A DNA stretch of 41,961 nt from Myxococcales bacterium. GTDB taxonomy: Bacteria; Myxococcota_A; Polyangia; Polyangiales; Polyangiaceae. The notes beneath the pieces were generated by a model. It was not told the DNA's origin, searched no databases, and was given only the letters and a program-made list of their open reading frames with translations. Positions 8,078 to 16,824 of the stretch are shown here, piece after piece. Position 1 is the first letter of the stretch. Every line of letters starts with the position of its first letter. The stretch is taken from positions 1 to 41,961 of the forward strand of contig JAAFHV010000051.1 in NCBI GenBank assembly GCA_013297655.1, given 5' to 3'. Made by a program: the position numbers and the translations under genes.

Positions 8078-10194
8078 GAGGCCTCCTGCGGAAACTGCGA
8101 CGGGACGTGGAGCGCGCGATCGCACGTAGAAGCAACGCTCGGCTGCTGCGTCGCGACGAGCACCGTGGTCCGCGAGCGGCGCACGTCGAGCTCCTGGACC
8201 ACGGCGTCGCGCACGCGCGGGGAGAGCCCGTCGAGCGTTCCGTCGAGGAGGAGCAGGCGCGGGCGGGCGGCGAGGGCGCGCGCGAGGGTGAGCCGCAGCG
8301 CCTCGTCTGGCGTGAGGGGAGCTCCGTGCGTCGCGACGCGCGTGTGCAGGCCCGCCGGGAAACGCTCGAGCGCTTCGTCGAGGAGCACGGCGCGGAGGGC
8401 CCGCCGCGCCTCCGCCGCGGACATGTCGCGGCCGGCGCGCACGTTGTCCAAGACGCTCCCGGCGAAGATCTCCGGCCCTCGCACCAGCTTCACCTCGTCG
8501 CGAAAGGCCCCGAGGGAAAGGTCGGTGAGGGGCACGCCGTCGACGCGGAGCGAAGGGTCGTCGGTGAGCCCGAACGCACGATCGAGCACCTCGGCGTCGC
8601 CGCGCAGGCTGCGAACGACGGCGACGCGCTCTCCGGACGCGGCGCAGCACGCTTGGCCGTGGATCGTGCAGGCGAGATCGAACGCGCCGTCGCCGTCGGG
8701 GGACGGCCCGCGCTCTTCGTACGTCTCGAGCTCCTCGATGTGCCCGAGCTTGTCGAGCGCGGCGGCGAGGTCGTACGACGTCTCCAGGTACTTCCCGAGC
8801 TTCGAGATCCCGGCGACCACGGTGTTGACCACGATCTCGGCCGCGACGAGCTGCCCGAGGGTGAGCTTCTGCTGAATGACGAGCGCCGCGCCGAGGCCGA
8901 GCACCGCCGCGCTCGCGAGCGTGTGGAGCGCGAGCACGCCCATCGTCTGGCGCAAGACGACACGAAAGTGCTTTCGGCGTGCGCCCACGTACGCGCGCAG
9001 CCGCTCGTCGAGCGTGTCGAGCGCGAACGCCTCCGCCGAGCGCGCGCGAAACGTGGTGCCGTGCCGCGCGAGCTCTTGAAGCCACGCGACGACGGCGTAC
9101 TTCGCCTTCTATTCGTCGATTGAGGTCGTGACCCCGCCCGAGCCCAGGCCGAGCAGCACGAGCAAGAGACCTACGATCAGGACGGCGTCGAACGCGAGGA
9201 GGAGCGGGTGATAAAACGCGAGGAGCGCGAGGCCCACGACGAGCTGGAGCGCGATCGCGAGGCCATCGAGCAACAGCGCCGAGGCCGCCTTTTGCACGGT
9301 GAGGATGTCGAAGAAGCGGTTGAGCTGCTCCGGCCCGTGCTCACCACCGAACGCGTCGACCCGCGCGCGCGCCGTACGTCGCCCGATGCGAACGGCCGCG
9401 TGGACGAAGAGCCGCTCTTGCAGGGCCTCCACGAGCTTCACCTGCACGACCCGCATCGCGGACGAGAACGTCAGCGCCGCGAGCAGGACCACGGTCATGA
9501 CGACGACCGGCTGGAGCAGCGTCCCCATCGCGATCGATCCGACGAGCGCCTGCGCGGTGACGGGGATCGCGAGCGCCGAGAGGCCGACGAGCACCCCATA
9601 AACCACGATGACCCCGATCTCTCCACGCTCGACCGAGACGAGCGCGCGCAGCCGGTCCCAAGGCGTGGCGTGGCCGTGGCCGTGGCCATGGTCGTCGTGG
9701 GGCGCAGCGCCTGGCTCGCTCGGCTCGAACGAAAAGAAGGTCGCTTCGTCGGAGGCGCGCGACAGGCCGAGGCGCTTCGCCGCCAAGTCCATCTCGAGCA
9801 CGCTCGCTTCGCCGTCGACCCCCACGACCCGCGCGCGTGTCCCCTCCACGCCCTCGAACGAGACGAACGCGTCCTCGCCGACCAACGCGAAGAGCGGAGC
9901 GTCCGTCGCCGCGCTCTCCGCCGCTTCTCGAACGGGCAACGTGATGACGGCGACGCGGAGACCGAGCGCGGAAGATGCGCGCACCAGCCGCTGACGGGTC
10001 GTCCCGGTCGCGTCGAGGAGGGCATCGCGGACGGCGGCCGGCGTCGCGCCGTGGGGTGCACTTTGCGCCGCGCGTACGAGCAGTTGCTCCAGCCGCGCGG
10101 ACGCGACCGCGACCGGCAGCGGCAGAGGGTTGCGCGCGCCGAGGTTGACGTCGCGGCTCGAGAGCGGAGGCGAGCCGACCATCCCGTTCACCAT
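8074..10194 (-). pseudogene. HlyB-like ABC exporter interrupted by in-frame TAG, degenerate ATPase domain
   Basis: ATG 10194 opens a frame of 361 codons: a region of about 165 residues at the position of a C39-like domain (no catalytic Cys/His seen), a His-rich linker HDDHGHGHGH, then membrane helices. It stops at TAG 9109-9111 and the same frame continues without a gap (KAKYAVVAWLQELARHGTTF...) to 8074. Relatives typically read ESKAKYAV here, so TCG to TAG is the simplest change. Joined length is about 706 residues, normal for the family. In the nucleotide-binding domain the Walker A position reads VAVVRSLRGDAEVL (no GxxGxGK), the signature position reads LTPDEALRL, and Walker B reads LLLLDGTLDG, without the catalytic Glu. 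It overlaps the receiver gene by 7 bases and the HlyD-like gene by 4. Probably non-functional as an ATPase even if the TAG is read through. Confidence 0.85.
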
Positions 10195-10667
10195 GGAGCC
10201 GAGGCCCTTCCGACCAACTTGGAGATGACGGCGGCGCTGAGGTCCGCGCGCGAAAACGGCTTCGGCAGCACAGTGGCGTCGAGCCCGGTCGCCTCGGCCT
10301 CGACCTCGGGTCCAGGGTAAGCCGTCATCAAGATCGCCGGCGTGGAGCGTTCGGTGCGCCGCAAACGTCGCAGCGCCTCGAGGCCGGTCATCCCCGGCAT
10401 CCGGTTGTCGATGACGACCAAGTCGACGCCGTCCATCGCGTGTTGCCCGCCGTCGATCGATACGATCGCGTCGAGGAACGCGCGCCCGGACGCGGCGACC
10501 CGCACGCGGTAGCCGTCGGTCTCGAGCGTGTCGGCGACCACGGTCCGCATGGCTGCGTCGTCGTCGGCGACCAAGATGCGCGCGCGCCCGAAGCGCATCG
10601 ATCGGACCGTGAGAGGCGCGTCGTCGTCGGGTTCCGGGAGGTCGAGAAAGGCGTCGCTCGGCGGCAT
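10188..10667 (-). CDS. Stand-alone receiver-domain response regulator
   Basis: 159 residues: a 28-residue acidic lead, then one CheY-like receiver with the acidic cluster VADDDAAMR, phospho-acceptor in VVIDNRMPGMTG, the conserved Thr in LMTAYPG and Lys in LPKPFSRAD. There is no output domain, so it probably acts by protein contact or as a phosphate sink. It is the first gene of the exporter/two-component operon and overlaps the exporter start. The ATG at 10667 is the natural start; the longer open frame upstream is low-complexity. The kinase of the same operon is the likely phosphodonor (inference). Confidence 0.9.
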   Translation of the reverse strand: MPPSDAFLDLPEPDDDAPLTVRSMRFGRARILVADDDAAMRTVVADTLETDGYRVRVAASGRAFLDAIVSIDGGQHAMDGVDLVVIDNRMPGMTGLEALRRLRRTERSTPAILMTAYPGPEVEAEATGLDATVLPKPFSRADLSAAVISKLVGRASAPW

Positions 10668-10704
10668 GGTTTGGCCCTTTCGCGCACGTGGCGCGGGGGG
10701 CCGA

Positions 10705-10722
10705 CTGCAGACGGCGTGCCGG
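10705..10722 (-). promoter_or_regulatory. Candidate sigma-54 promoter of the exporter operon
   Basis: On the minus strand the sequence reads CCGGCACG-CCGT-CTGCAG, against the sigma-54 consensus TGGCACG-N4-TTGC. The GG and GC pairs are separated by exactly 10 bases, the required spacing, and there is one mismatch in each half. The predicted start of transcription would lie near 10695, giving a short leader before ATG 10667. The operon encodes its own NtrC-type sigma-54 activator, which makes the match more credible. No enhancer repeats were identified. Confidence 0.4.
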
Positions 10723-11073
10723 GCGCGGTGGGGGAACGGGCCAAGCGAAATCTCGCTCGTTCGAGCGGCGTGGCGAGGGGCGCGCACGATCTTGCGACAC
10801 GCGCTGCGTCGCGATTTGCAAAATGCGACACGGGCGGGAGAGGCAGAGCGAGAAGAAGGAGAGGGCAAGAGGATGCCCCCACTCGCCAGGGGAGAGAAAG
10901 ACGGCGACACCGACGGGGCGCGCGGTCTCCCGAGGCCGCCGCGGCGCGCGCGATCTTCTTTCTCTCCCCTGTCGGTCTCCCCCAAAGATTTCGCTCAAAG
11001 CAGCGAAATCAGGGGGAGACGCAGAGCCCGCGCGCGTCGCGGGCGCTCGGGAGGGCCGGAGGCGCTCTGCGGT
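10723..11073. other. Gene-free upstream region of the exporter operon
   Basis: About 350 bases with no convincing coding frame. It contains a purine-rich stretch around 10839-10875 and two CG-rich inverted segments, and it lies between the start of the leftward exporter operon and the 3' end of the truncated Uma2-like gene. Any enhancer sites for the NtrC-type activator would be expected here, but no clear palindromic pair was seen. Confidence 0.4.
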
Positions 11074-11380
11074 CTAACGCTGGAGCGACCGGCGATACTC
11101 ACGCACTGCCGTGGTTTGGTCTTCGCGCTCGAGCAGGCTCGCGATCGCTTCGTGGTCGACACCCGGGAGAAGCTCACTCTGCGCCGCGCGTTCGTACGCT
11201 CCGTCGCGAAGTACGTTCGTCTCGATGCGGCCGTCTCGCCAGAGCCACACTTCGCGAATGCCGAGTCCGCGATAGACTTCCATCTTGTCGAGTAGGCCCG
11301 AAGTCCAAATGACCTCGAGCGCGAGGTCGGGGAGGGCGCGTGGCGATTCGCGAACGGCGCGGTGCGAGTAGGTCGACTTG
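11074..11380 (-). pseudogene. Uma2/DUF820 family nuclease, N-terminally truncated
   Basis: About 90 residues match the C-terminal half of Uma2-family (DUF820) proteins, PD-(D/E)XK-fold putative nucleases common in myxobacteria and cyanobacteria: PDLALEVIWTSGLLDKMEVY, then GIREVWLWRDGRIE and the Arg/Tyr-rich end TTAVREYRRSLQR. The N-terminal half expected in the family (about 90 residues) is absent; upstream the frame runs into the 22-bp tandem repeat array at 11381. The residual frame can start at 11433, but those codons come from repeat DNA. The E of LALEV and the segment after it are retained, but the fold is incomplete, so activity is unlikely. Confidence 0.75.
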
Positions 11381-11570
11381 GTGGTGCAAGTCGCGTCACC
11401 CGGCGGTGCGAGTGAGCTTACCGGGTGGTGCAAGTCGGCTTACTGGGTGGTGCAAGTCGCGAGCTGGGCGGTGCGAGTCGCCCTACTGGGCGGTGCAAGT
11501 CGGCTTACCGGGTCGTGCAAGTCGCGAGCTGGGCGGTGCGAGTCGCCTTACTGGCGGGTGCGAGTCGCAC
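11381..11570. repeat. About nine tandem copies of a 21-23 bp repeat
   Basis: A degenerate unit beginning GGTGCAAGTCGGCTTAC and ending GGGT is repeated head to tail. Copies are 21-23 bp long and vary mostly at the CGGCTTAC core (also CGCGAGCT, CGCCCTAC). Adjacent copies are in direct contact without spacers, so this is a minisatellite, not a CRISPR. It abuts the truncated end of the Uma2-like gene. The roughly 260 bases from 11571 to 11832 hold nothing recognisable. Confidence 0.85.
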
Positions 11571-11832
11571 AAGTGCTCGACACTACTGGTTAAATGCGCG
11601 AATCGCCGCGAGCGTCCTCTGGTTTGAAGGGCCGGGCGAACCCCTCGATCCACTTGTAAAACCTGAAGTGAAGGGCCGAGAGCGGGGCGTCGCGCTCTGA
11701 GCCGTCTCCGCCGGCGTCCGAGGTTCCTCGCGGTGCCGTTGCTGGCGAAAGTAAGCCCCAGCAGACAAGAACGCGCTCGTCGCGAGGAGCGCAGCGCTCC
11801 TAGGGGACTCGATTGAGTGGCGCCCGCGCGAC

Positions 11833-12483
11833 CTACGGTGCGGGCGACTGGCAAGTACCAAGGGCCGAGCACGTGCCGTTCGAGCAGAACCCGTCGCAGT
11901 CGGCGTCGGCGGAGCACGGCTTCGGAACGCACGTGCGGACCGCAGCGGTAGAGCACACGAGGTTTGCGCTGTTGCAAGCCGCGTCGGACGTGCACAACGG
12001 AGGACCGCAGACGCCCGATTCGACCTTGCAGTGACCCGCCGCGGAGCCTCCGCAGTTGCTGTCGTCTTTGCAGCGCGGCACACATCGAGTGCCATCGCAG
12101 CCCGCAGGAGGCAAACAGACGCCATCGGGTGCTCCGGCGTCGCCACCCGCGTCCGCGTCACCACCGCCGTCCGCGGCGGGCGGGGGGCCTGGCATAAATT
12201 GCCCAGGGGTGCACGCCGCGCCCAGCACGCACACGTCGCGAGGTGCGACCCCACAATTGACGCGACCGGGAAGATAACATTGTTGGCCAAGGCCGCACTC
12301 GGTGGCGGTGCGGCAGCTTCCTCCGGATTGCACCGCCGCGTCGCTGGCGTTGCCCGCGTCATCTGCGTCGGCCCCGACGGTCTTTCCGCTCGAGCATGCG
12401 ACGAGGACGATGAGAAACGGGACTGCGGCGAGGCCGAACCTGATGGACGCGGCGAACGTGCGGTGATCGCTGAAGACCTGCAT
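11833..12483 (-). CDS. Cys-rich secreted lipoprotein of unknown role
   Basis: 216 residues from ATG 12483, with an N-terminal signal sequence (about 10-30, SIRFGLAAVPFLIVLVACSS) whose lipobox LVAC predicts lipidation of the Cys. The rest is an Asp/Gly/Ala-rich linker (about 70-120) and two Cys-rich blocks with paired Cys such as CKDDSNCGG, CTSDAACNS and CSADADCDGFC. This style is typical of myxobacterial surface lipoproteins with many short disulfide-bonded repeats. A longer frame upstream lacks coding character. No enzymatic motif was seen. Confidence 0.8.
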   Translation of the reverse strand: MQVFSDHRTFAASIRFGLAAVPFLIVLVACSSGKTVGADADDAGNASDAAVQSGGSCRTATECGLGQQCYLPGRVNCGVAPRDVCVLGAACTPGQFMPGPPPAADGGGDADAGGDAGAPDGVCLPPAGCDGTRCVPRCKDDSNCGGSAAGHCKVESGVCGPPLCTSDAACNSANLVCSTAAVRTCVPKPCSADADCDGFCSNGTCSALGTCQSPAP

Positions 12484-12875
12484 GGAGGTGCAGAAGAGCA
12501 CCGACCGTGCCACCGGCTGGCACCGAGCTTTCTGCCGTAAAATCGCGGGTGCATGCCGTGTCATTCTGCGCCAGCCCCGCCGCCCGGTCCGGTCCACGTC
12601 GTCGCCCCGAGCTCAAGCGAAGAGGCCTCGAGCGTTTGGAGACATTCCGCGAGAGTCGAAGCCGGGGCGAAGCTCACGCGTATTCGCGCTAGCTTCTTCG
12701 GCGATTCAGGATCCGGCAATGAGAGACACGCTCTGAGCCGTCGTCGCGGCCGGGGTGCAAGGTGTCCGTCGTGTCCGTCGTGTCTCGCGAGCGACGTCCC
12801 GTTCTGACAAACCGCCGCTTCGCGAGAGCGCCACCGACTCCGGCCGTCATCTCCAAAAGGGCATACACTCCTCCG
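12484..12875. other. Divergent intergenic region
   Basis: About 390 bases between two divergent genes. No RNA gene, inverted repeat or clear promoter was recognised. The right-hand 100 bases contain a short direct repeat (GTGTCCGTC, twice in a row near 12763). Confidence 0.35.
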
Positions 12876-13511
12876 ATGCCCGCCATCGACCTCACCGGGT
12901 TGCGCATCTCCTCCCCGTGCCCGGCCGATGACGACGTGCTCGTCCAGACTGACCGCGGGTACTCGTGCTCTGCGTGCCAGCGCGAGGTCGTCGACGTGTC
13001 ACGCCATACCCAAGCCGAGGTGCGCGCGATCTTCGCCCACGCCGAAGCCACCGGGCAGCGCGTGTGCGTCGAGCTGCTCGTGCGCTCGGGCGACGGCGCG
13101 GTGCTCTACGCCGACGGGCACCTCGTCGCGCGGCGCGCAGAGCCGCGGCAGAAGCGCGTGCTGCCCATGCTCGCCGCGAGCCTCGCGCTCGCCGCGTGCA
13201 CGCCTCGCGAGGAGACAAAGCCGGACACCACGTCCGACGCCGCGAGCTCCGCGCTCGTGGCGCCCTCGGTCGCGCTTGCGCCATCCGCGCCGTCCGCGCC
13301 GACGGTCCCGTCTACCGCGCCGTCCACCGTCGCACTCGCGACGTCCGCCTCGTCCGAGCCCATCGCTCGCGACGGCGGGTGCGCGGAGAGCCAAGCCGAG
13401 CCCGCGTCGAGCAACAAGGCAAAGGCGAAGGCAAATGTACCACCGCATCACCAGCAGCTACGCGGCGGGCCGATGCTGCTTGAGCCGCACAACGGCCCGA
13501 AGGAGCTGTGA
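12876..13511 (+). CDS. Zinc-ribbon/anti-sigma-like membrane protein
   Basis: 211 residues from ATG 12876 (MPAIDLTGLRISSPCPADDD). The N-terminal 60 residues resemble a myxobacterial family that begins with PCP-containing leads and a CxxC pair (here YSCSACQREVVDVSRHTQAE), probably a small zinc ribbon or anti-sigma-like module. A mid-protein hydrophobic segment (VLPMLAASLALAACTPRE, about 92-108) is a membrane helix that ends in a lipobox-like AAC. The C-terminal 100 residues are Ala/Pro/Ser/Thr-rich and low in complexity, with no fold visible. The longer frame back to 12762 is not preferred because the family-type motif starts at MPAIDL. Confidence 0.7.
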   Translation: MPAIDLTGLRISSPCPADDDVLVQTDRGYSCSACQREVVDVSRHTQAEVRAIFAHAEATGQRVCVELLVRSGDGAVLYADGHLVARRAEPRQKRVLPMLAASLALAACTPREETKPDTTSDAASSALVAPSVALAPSAPSAPTVPSTAPSTVALATSASSEPIARDGGCAESQAEPASSNKAKAKANVPPHHQQLRGGPMLLEPHNGPKEL

Positions 13512-13704
13512 GGGGGAAGGGGAGAGGAATCACGTCTGGGGCGGAGCGCGAAGAGGAGCGCCCTTTCCATGCGGGGCGGGGAAGCTCGGGGGCCCTCGGC
13601 GGGCACCCGGAGTGGCCGCCGCATCGTCCCGAAGAGCCGGCGAGCGCCTCGCGACCGTCGTGGGCAGACAGAGCACTGCGATTCACGCTCAGAGCGTCGT
13701 TCGC

Positions 13705-14802
13705 TCAAGGCGTAAACGTAATGCTCGTGGGCGGCCCGTCCTTCTCCCAACAGGTGATCTGACCATCCGCGAGAATCGCGCACATCGCGTTCCAGCCGCC
13801 CGCGACGGTTTTCAGCGGTCCGAGAGGGGAGCCCACGACGATAGGACGCAACTCGCCAACCCCAGGCGCGTCCGTGCAACGGAGTGCACCGCCGAACAGC
13901 CCGCACATCTCTGTGTACGCGGCCACCATGGAAGTGCCCGCAGCGAACCGCGTTGGCTCCGGACGGCCACAATAAGCGTCAGTCGACATCGAGCCCCAGC
14001 ACACGGGCGGTCCATCGCGCCGCTCTGCGCAGTTGCAATTCAATCCACCCGTTAGCGCAGTTGCATCGGAGAGGCCCGCGACGGCGATCGGCTGGCGGCT
14101 ACAGGCGTCGGCGCCCACACAAACGGGATGTGCTCCCTCGGGTGCGTCGTCGCCTAGCTGCCCGCCCAAAGCGCGCCCCCAACACTTCACCGAACCACTC
14201 GAATCTCGCGCGCAGGTGCTGAATTCACCGGCAGAAATCTCCACGATCCCGCCGAGTCCTGCGACCAGGATCGGGCTCTCGCTGCGTGCTCCCTCGAAGC
14301 CAGAACCCAGTTGTCCCGACACATTCTCTCCCCAGCACGAGACGGTGCCCCCGCGGAGAAGCGCGCACACGTGGGCTCCACCCGCCGAAATCTGAATCAC
14401 GTCGGCGAGCCCCACCACGGCTTGCCCTTGGGCGCGGGTGTTGCGGGCAAAGAACCAGACGACCCGCCCGTCGCGAAGACGCGCGTAGACCTTGTGGTCC
14501 AAGAAGCTCGTCGACACGGCGATCTGAACTGCTCCGGATGCTCTCCCCACTTCGGTCACGGTATACGGTCGGTTATGCGTAAGCTCCCAGCAGCTTATGG
14601 TTCCCGCCTCACCAAGAGCGCACGCGCGACCTCCATTGACGGCGATTTGGGCAATCGCCTCCTTGGGGAGCTCGGAGCTCGTGCTGTTGCCCGTTGCGCT
14701 CGCGGCCGCGTCTGGGCCTCTGTTGGCAGCATCGAGGGTGGGCTCGGCCTCGGTTCGGCCGCCGCAACCCAGAGCCACGAGCAGTGGAAAATAACGCTTC
14801 AT
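13705..14802 (-). CDS. RCC1-repeat (beta-propeller) lipoprotein
   Basis: 365 residues from ATG 14802 with a short lipoprotein signal (MKRYFPLLVALGCGG; lipobox ALGC). It contains at least four RCC1-like repeats of the pattern HVCAL..GGTVSCWGEN..GQLG (for example GGAHVCALLRGGTVSCWG and CARDSSGSVKCWGRALGGQLG), which form a seven-bladed propeller in known relatives. Paired Cys in each blade (CAL...SCW) probably form disulfides outside the cell. Such lipoproteins are abundant in myxobacteria and usually of unknown function. It lies 72 bases downstream of the AraC-type regulator on the same strand and may be co-transcribed with it. Confidence 0.88.
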   Translation of the reverse strand: MKRYFPLLVALGCGGRTEAEPTLDAANRGPDAAASATGNSTSSELPKEAIAQIAVNGGRACALGEAGTISCWELTHNRPYTVTEVGRASGAVQIAVSTSFLDHKVYARLRDGRVVWFFARNTRAQGQAVVGLADVIQISAGGAHVCALLRGGTVSCWGENVSGQLGSGFEGARSESPILVAGLGGIVEISAGEFSTCARDSSGSVKCWGRALGGQLGDDAPEGAHPVCVGADACSRQPIAVAGLSDATALTGGLNCNCAERRDGPPVCWGSMSTDAYCGRPEPTRFAAGTSMVAAYTEMCGLFGGALRCTDAPGVGELRPIVVGSPLGPLKTVAGGWNAMCAILADGQITCWEKDGPPTSITFTP

Positions 14803-14874
14803 TCGCACACCCTGTACGCCTCGGGCCCCCTGCGTCTTGCTTCCGGGCGCCAACCGAGTGCAGCTTCGCGCCAA

Positions 14875-15759
14875 TCACGCCGTTGGACGCATCCGGTGGC
14901 GCCAGGCGCTCGGGGTCTCCCCCGTTGCCTTGCGAAACATGACGCTGAAGTGCTGGGCCGAGTTGCACCCGACTTCGAGTGCGATCGCCGTCAGGGTCAT
15001 GTCGCTCTCGGAGAGGAGCCGTTTTGCGATCCGGACGCGCGCAGCACTGGATTCGGCCCCAAAGCTCGTACCGAGTTCCGAAAGCCTTCGCTGCAAGCTT
15101 CGATCAGAGAGGCCAAGGGTTCGCGCAGCCGTGGCGACGGTTAGCTCTCCCGGTGCATTCTCGAGGAGCGCTTGAAGGCCATGGAGGAGCACATCGCGCT
15201 TCGCCAGCCGCTCGCGAAGCTCTTCGAGCGCGGTCACGGTGGCGGTGTCGACGACGCCGAGGAACTCGAGAGCAGAGGTGGTATTCGCGAAGAACTGCGC
15301 CGGGTACGGAATCGGCTGAACCAGCGGCAGACCGCCGAGGAACGCCCCCGTGAGGCCCTGCGGATGCACCCCGGCGATCCTCGTGAAGGACCGGCCCAGG
15401 TCGGACTCGTGGCGTGCGTAGAAGTCGTAGAGCGTTACGAACGACTCTCGATCGAACGATTGGATGCACGACAGATCCAAGTACGTGAGCCGATGCGACC
15501 CGTGCCGCTGCACCTCTTCGAGAACCAGGTCGAGGTACTCGCGAAGGTTGGAGTCGGACACGCAACCCCAGAAGATGCCGCCGACGAAGCCTTCAATCGG
15601 TGAAAAGCGCGCCCACGTGCGCCCCTCGTAGAACTGTCCCGCCGGGCGACGCAGATATGCTTCTCTAGTCGTCGCTCGCTCGAGCATCGCACGGACGTAG
15701 CACGGATCCCTGCCTGGGCACGTCGAGCAAGGGGGACCCGCCGACGCCGCGCGCGACAC
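14875..15759 (-). CDS. AraC-family transcriptional regulator
   Basis: 294 residues. The C-terminal 90 residues carry the two helix-turn-helix units of AraC regulators: VATAARTLGLSDRSLQRRLS, then the family end LTAIALEVGCNSAQHFSVMF and FRKATGETPSAWR. The first 200 residues are an unassigned sensing domain, with a Cys-containing lead (CSTCPGRDPC) and a segment similar in style to STAS-like folds (HRLTYLDLSCIQSFDRESF). Start uncertain: ATG 15759 keeps the Cys motif and ATG 15687 is the alternative. The neighbouring RCC1 lipoprotein is a possible target. Confidence 0.85.
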   Translation of the reverse strand: MSRAASAGPPCSTCPGRDPCYVRAMLERATTREAYLRRPAGQFYEGRTWARFSPIEGFVGGIFWGCVSDSNLREYLDLVLEEVQRHGSHRLTYLDLSCIQSFDRESFVTLYDFYARHESDLGRSFTRIAGVHPQGLTGAFLGGLPLVQPIPYPAQFFANTTSALEFLGVVDTATVTALEELRERLAKRDVLLHGLQALLENAPGELTVATAARTLGLSDRSLQRRLSELGTSFGAESSAARVRIAKRLLSESDMTLTAIALEVGCNSAQHFSVMFRKATGETPSAWRHRMRPTA

Positions 15760-15859
15760 GCCGTCGAACTATACGGATTTAATGCCTTTTCCGCCCCACG
15801 ACTACGCCAAAAGCGACGTCCTGGGATGGGATAGGGCGGTGATCGCTGGCGCGGCGGCG

Positions 15860-16074
15860 GGCCGCACTTCTCCTCGAGCCGAGCGACGCTGACGGGGAGG
15901 CCTCCCGGGCGGCGGATCAGCGGGCGAGGGTGCGCGCGCGCACGAGGCGTGGATCGTCGAGGTCGAGCTTCAGCTTCTTGGCGAGCTCGATGAGGCGCGC
16001 CCACTGCGTGTTCCACACCTTGGGCCGTTCGCCGGCGAGCCACGCATTTGCGGTGCGCCAAAGCTGCGCGCGTG
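15860..16074 (-). pseudogene. Displaced copy of the 3' end of the gene at 35341
   Basis: About 215 bases nearly identical (roughly 97 percent by eye) to 35283-35498. They comprise the last 53 codons of the unknown gene 35341-36537 (ending LDDPRLVRARTLAR and stop) plus about 57 bases of its downstream DNA. Homology ends abruptly near 16074, beyond which codons from unrelated DNA give an artificial start at 16102. Differences include a few substitutions and short indels, so the copy is recent. No transposase or terminal repeats accompany it. Confidence 0.85.
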
Positions 16075-16368
16075 TGGCTCCCAAGCGATGCCAGCGGGCC
16101 ATGGGGCGCCGCAGAACCCAGTCCCTAGGGCTCGGGACACGTGCAGCTCATCCAGTTCAACGACGCAGCGCGAAGGCGCGCCAAGCGGTCATGACCTCCG
16201 TTCCGCGTCGGAGCATCCTCCGACCATCGCAAAAAAGCAACGGAGCCCCGGGCGGGTTGTACGCCCCGACCCATGAGAGGTACGGAACCATCGTCAACGA
16301 CGCATAGCGGAGCCACGGGACCGGGGCGAGAAAGCCAAGAAGCATACAGAGCCGTGGGGTGCTCGAGT

Positions 16369-16824
16369 CTACGGCTGAGCAAACGTCCGCACGTTGTTGT
16401 CCTCGGCGAGCTCCGCGATCCGGCTGCGTGGATCGACCTCCGCCACGATCTTGTCCACCGGCCCGGTTTCCACGGAGACTTCCATGAACGACTGTCCCGG
16501 TCCGATACGCAGCCCCTTCGGGGCACCCGGCCCCGCGCCCGAAGAGAATGCGCTGATGCGACCCTCGGCTCCGTAGCGCGTCCTCAATTCGATCTCGTCG
16601 TAGAGAACGTCGCCGCACCCGATGTTTTGTACGGTCACCGAGACCTTCGCTCCACCGTCGCCGTCCGGGTCCACACGAATCTCGCTCACCGTCAGGTCGG
16701 GAAGGGTGGCCTGCCCGGCGCAAGCCGTGGGCGCCTCCTCCGGCGATTCGCCGCCCGAACCGCAACCCGCGATCCAAGGGATTGAGAGAGAAATCGCAAG
16801 CAATCCGAGAGCGAAACGTACCAT
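16369..16824 (-). CDS. CARDB-domain lipoprotein
   Basis: 151 residues with a lipoprotein signal (MVRFALGLLAISLSIPWIAGC, lipobox IAGC) followed by one CARDB-type beta-sandwich of about 110 residues. The family pattern is clear: LPDLTVSEIRVDPD, then VTVQNIGCGDV and the end VDPRSRIAELAEDNNVRTF. CARDB domains are adhesion or carbohydrate/protein-binding modules in bacterial surface proteins. It is one of four such lipoproteins in this window. Confidence 0.85.
   Translation of the reverse strand: MVRFALGLLAISLSIPWIAGCGSGGESPEEAPTACAGQATLPDLTVSEIRVDPDGDGGAKVSVTVQNIGCGDVLYDEIELRTRYGAEGRISAFSSGAGPGAPKGLRIGPGQSFMEVSVETGPVDKIVAEVDPRSRIAELAEDNNVRTFAQP

Noticed and set aside
11381-11570. CRISPR array
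   Set aside because: Repeat units are contiguous, with no spacers, and no cas genes are present.
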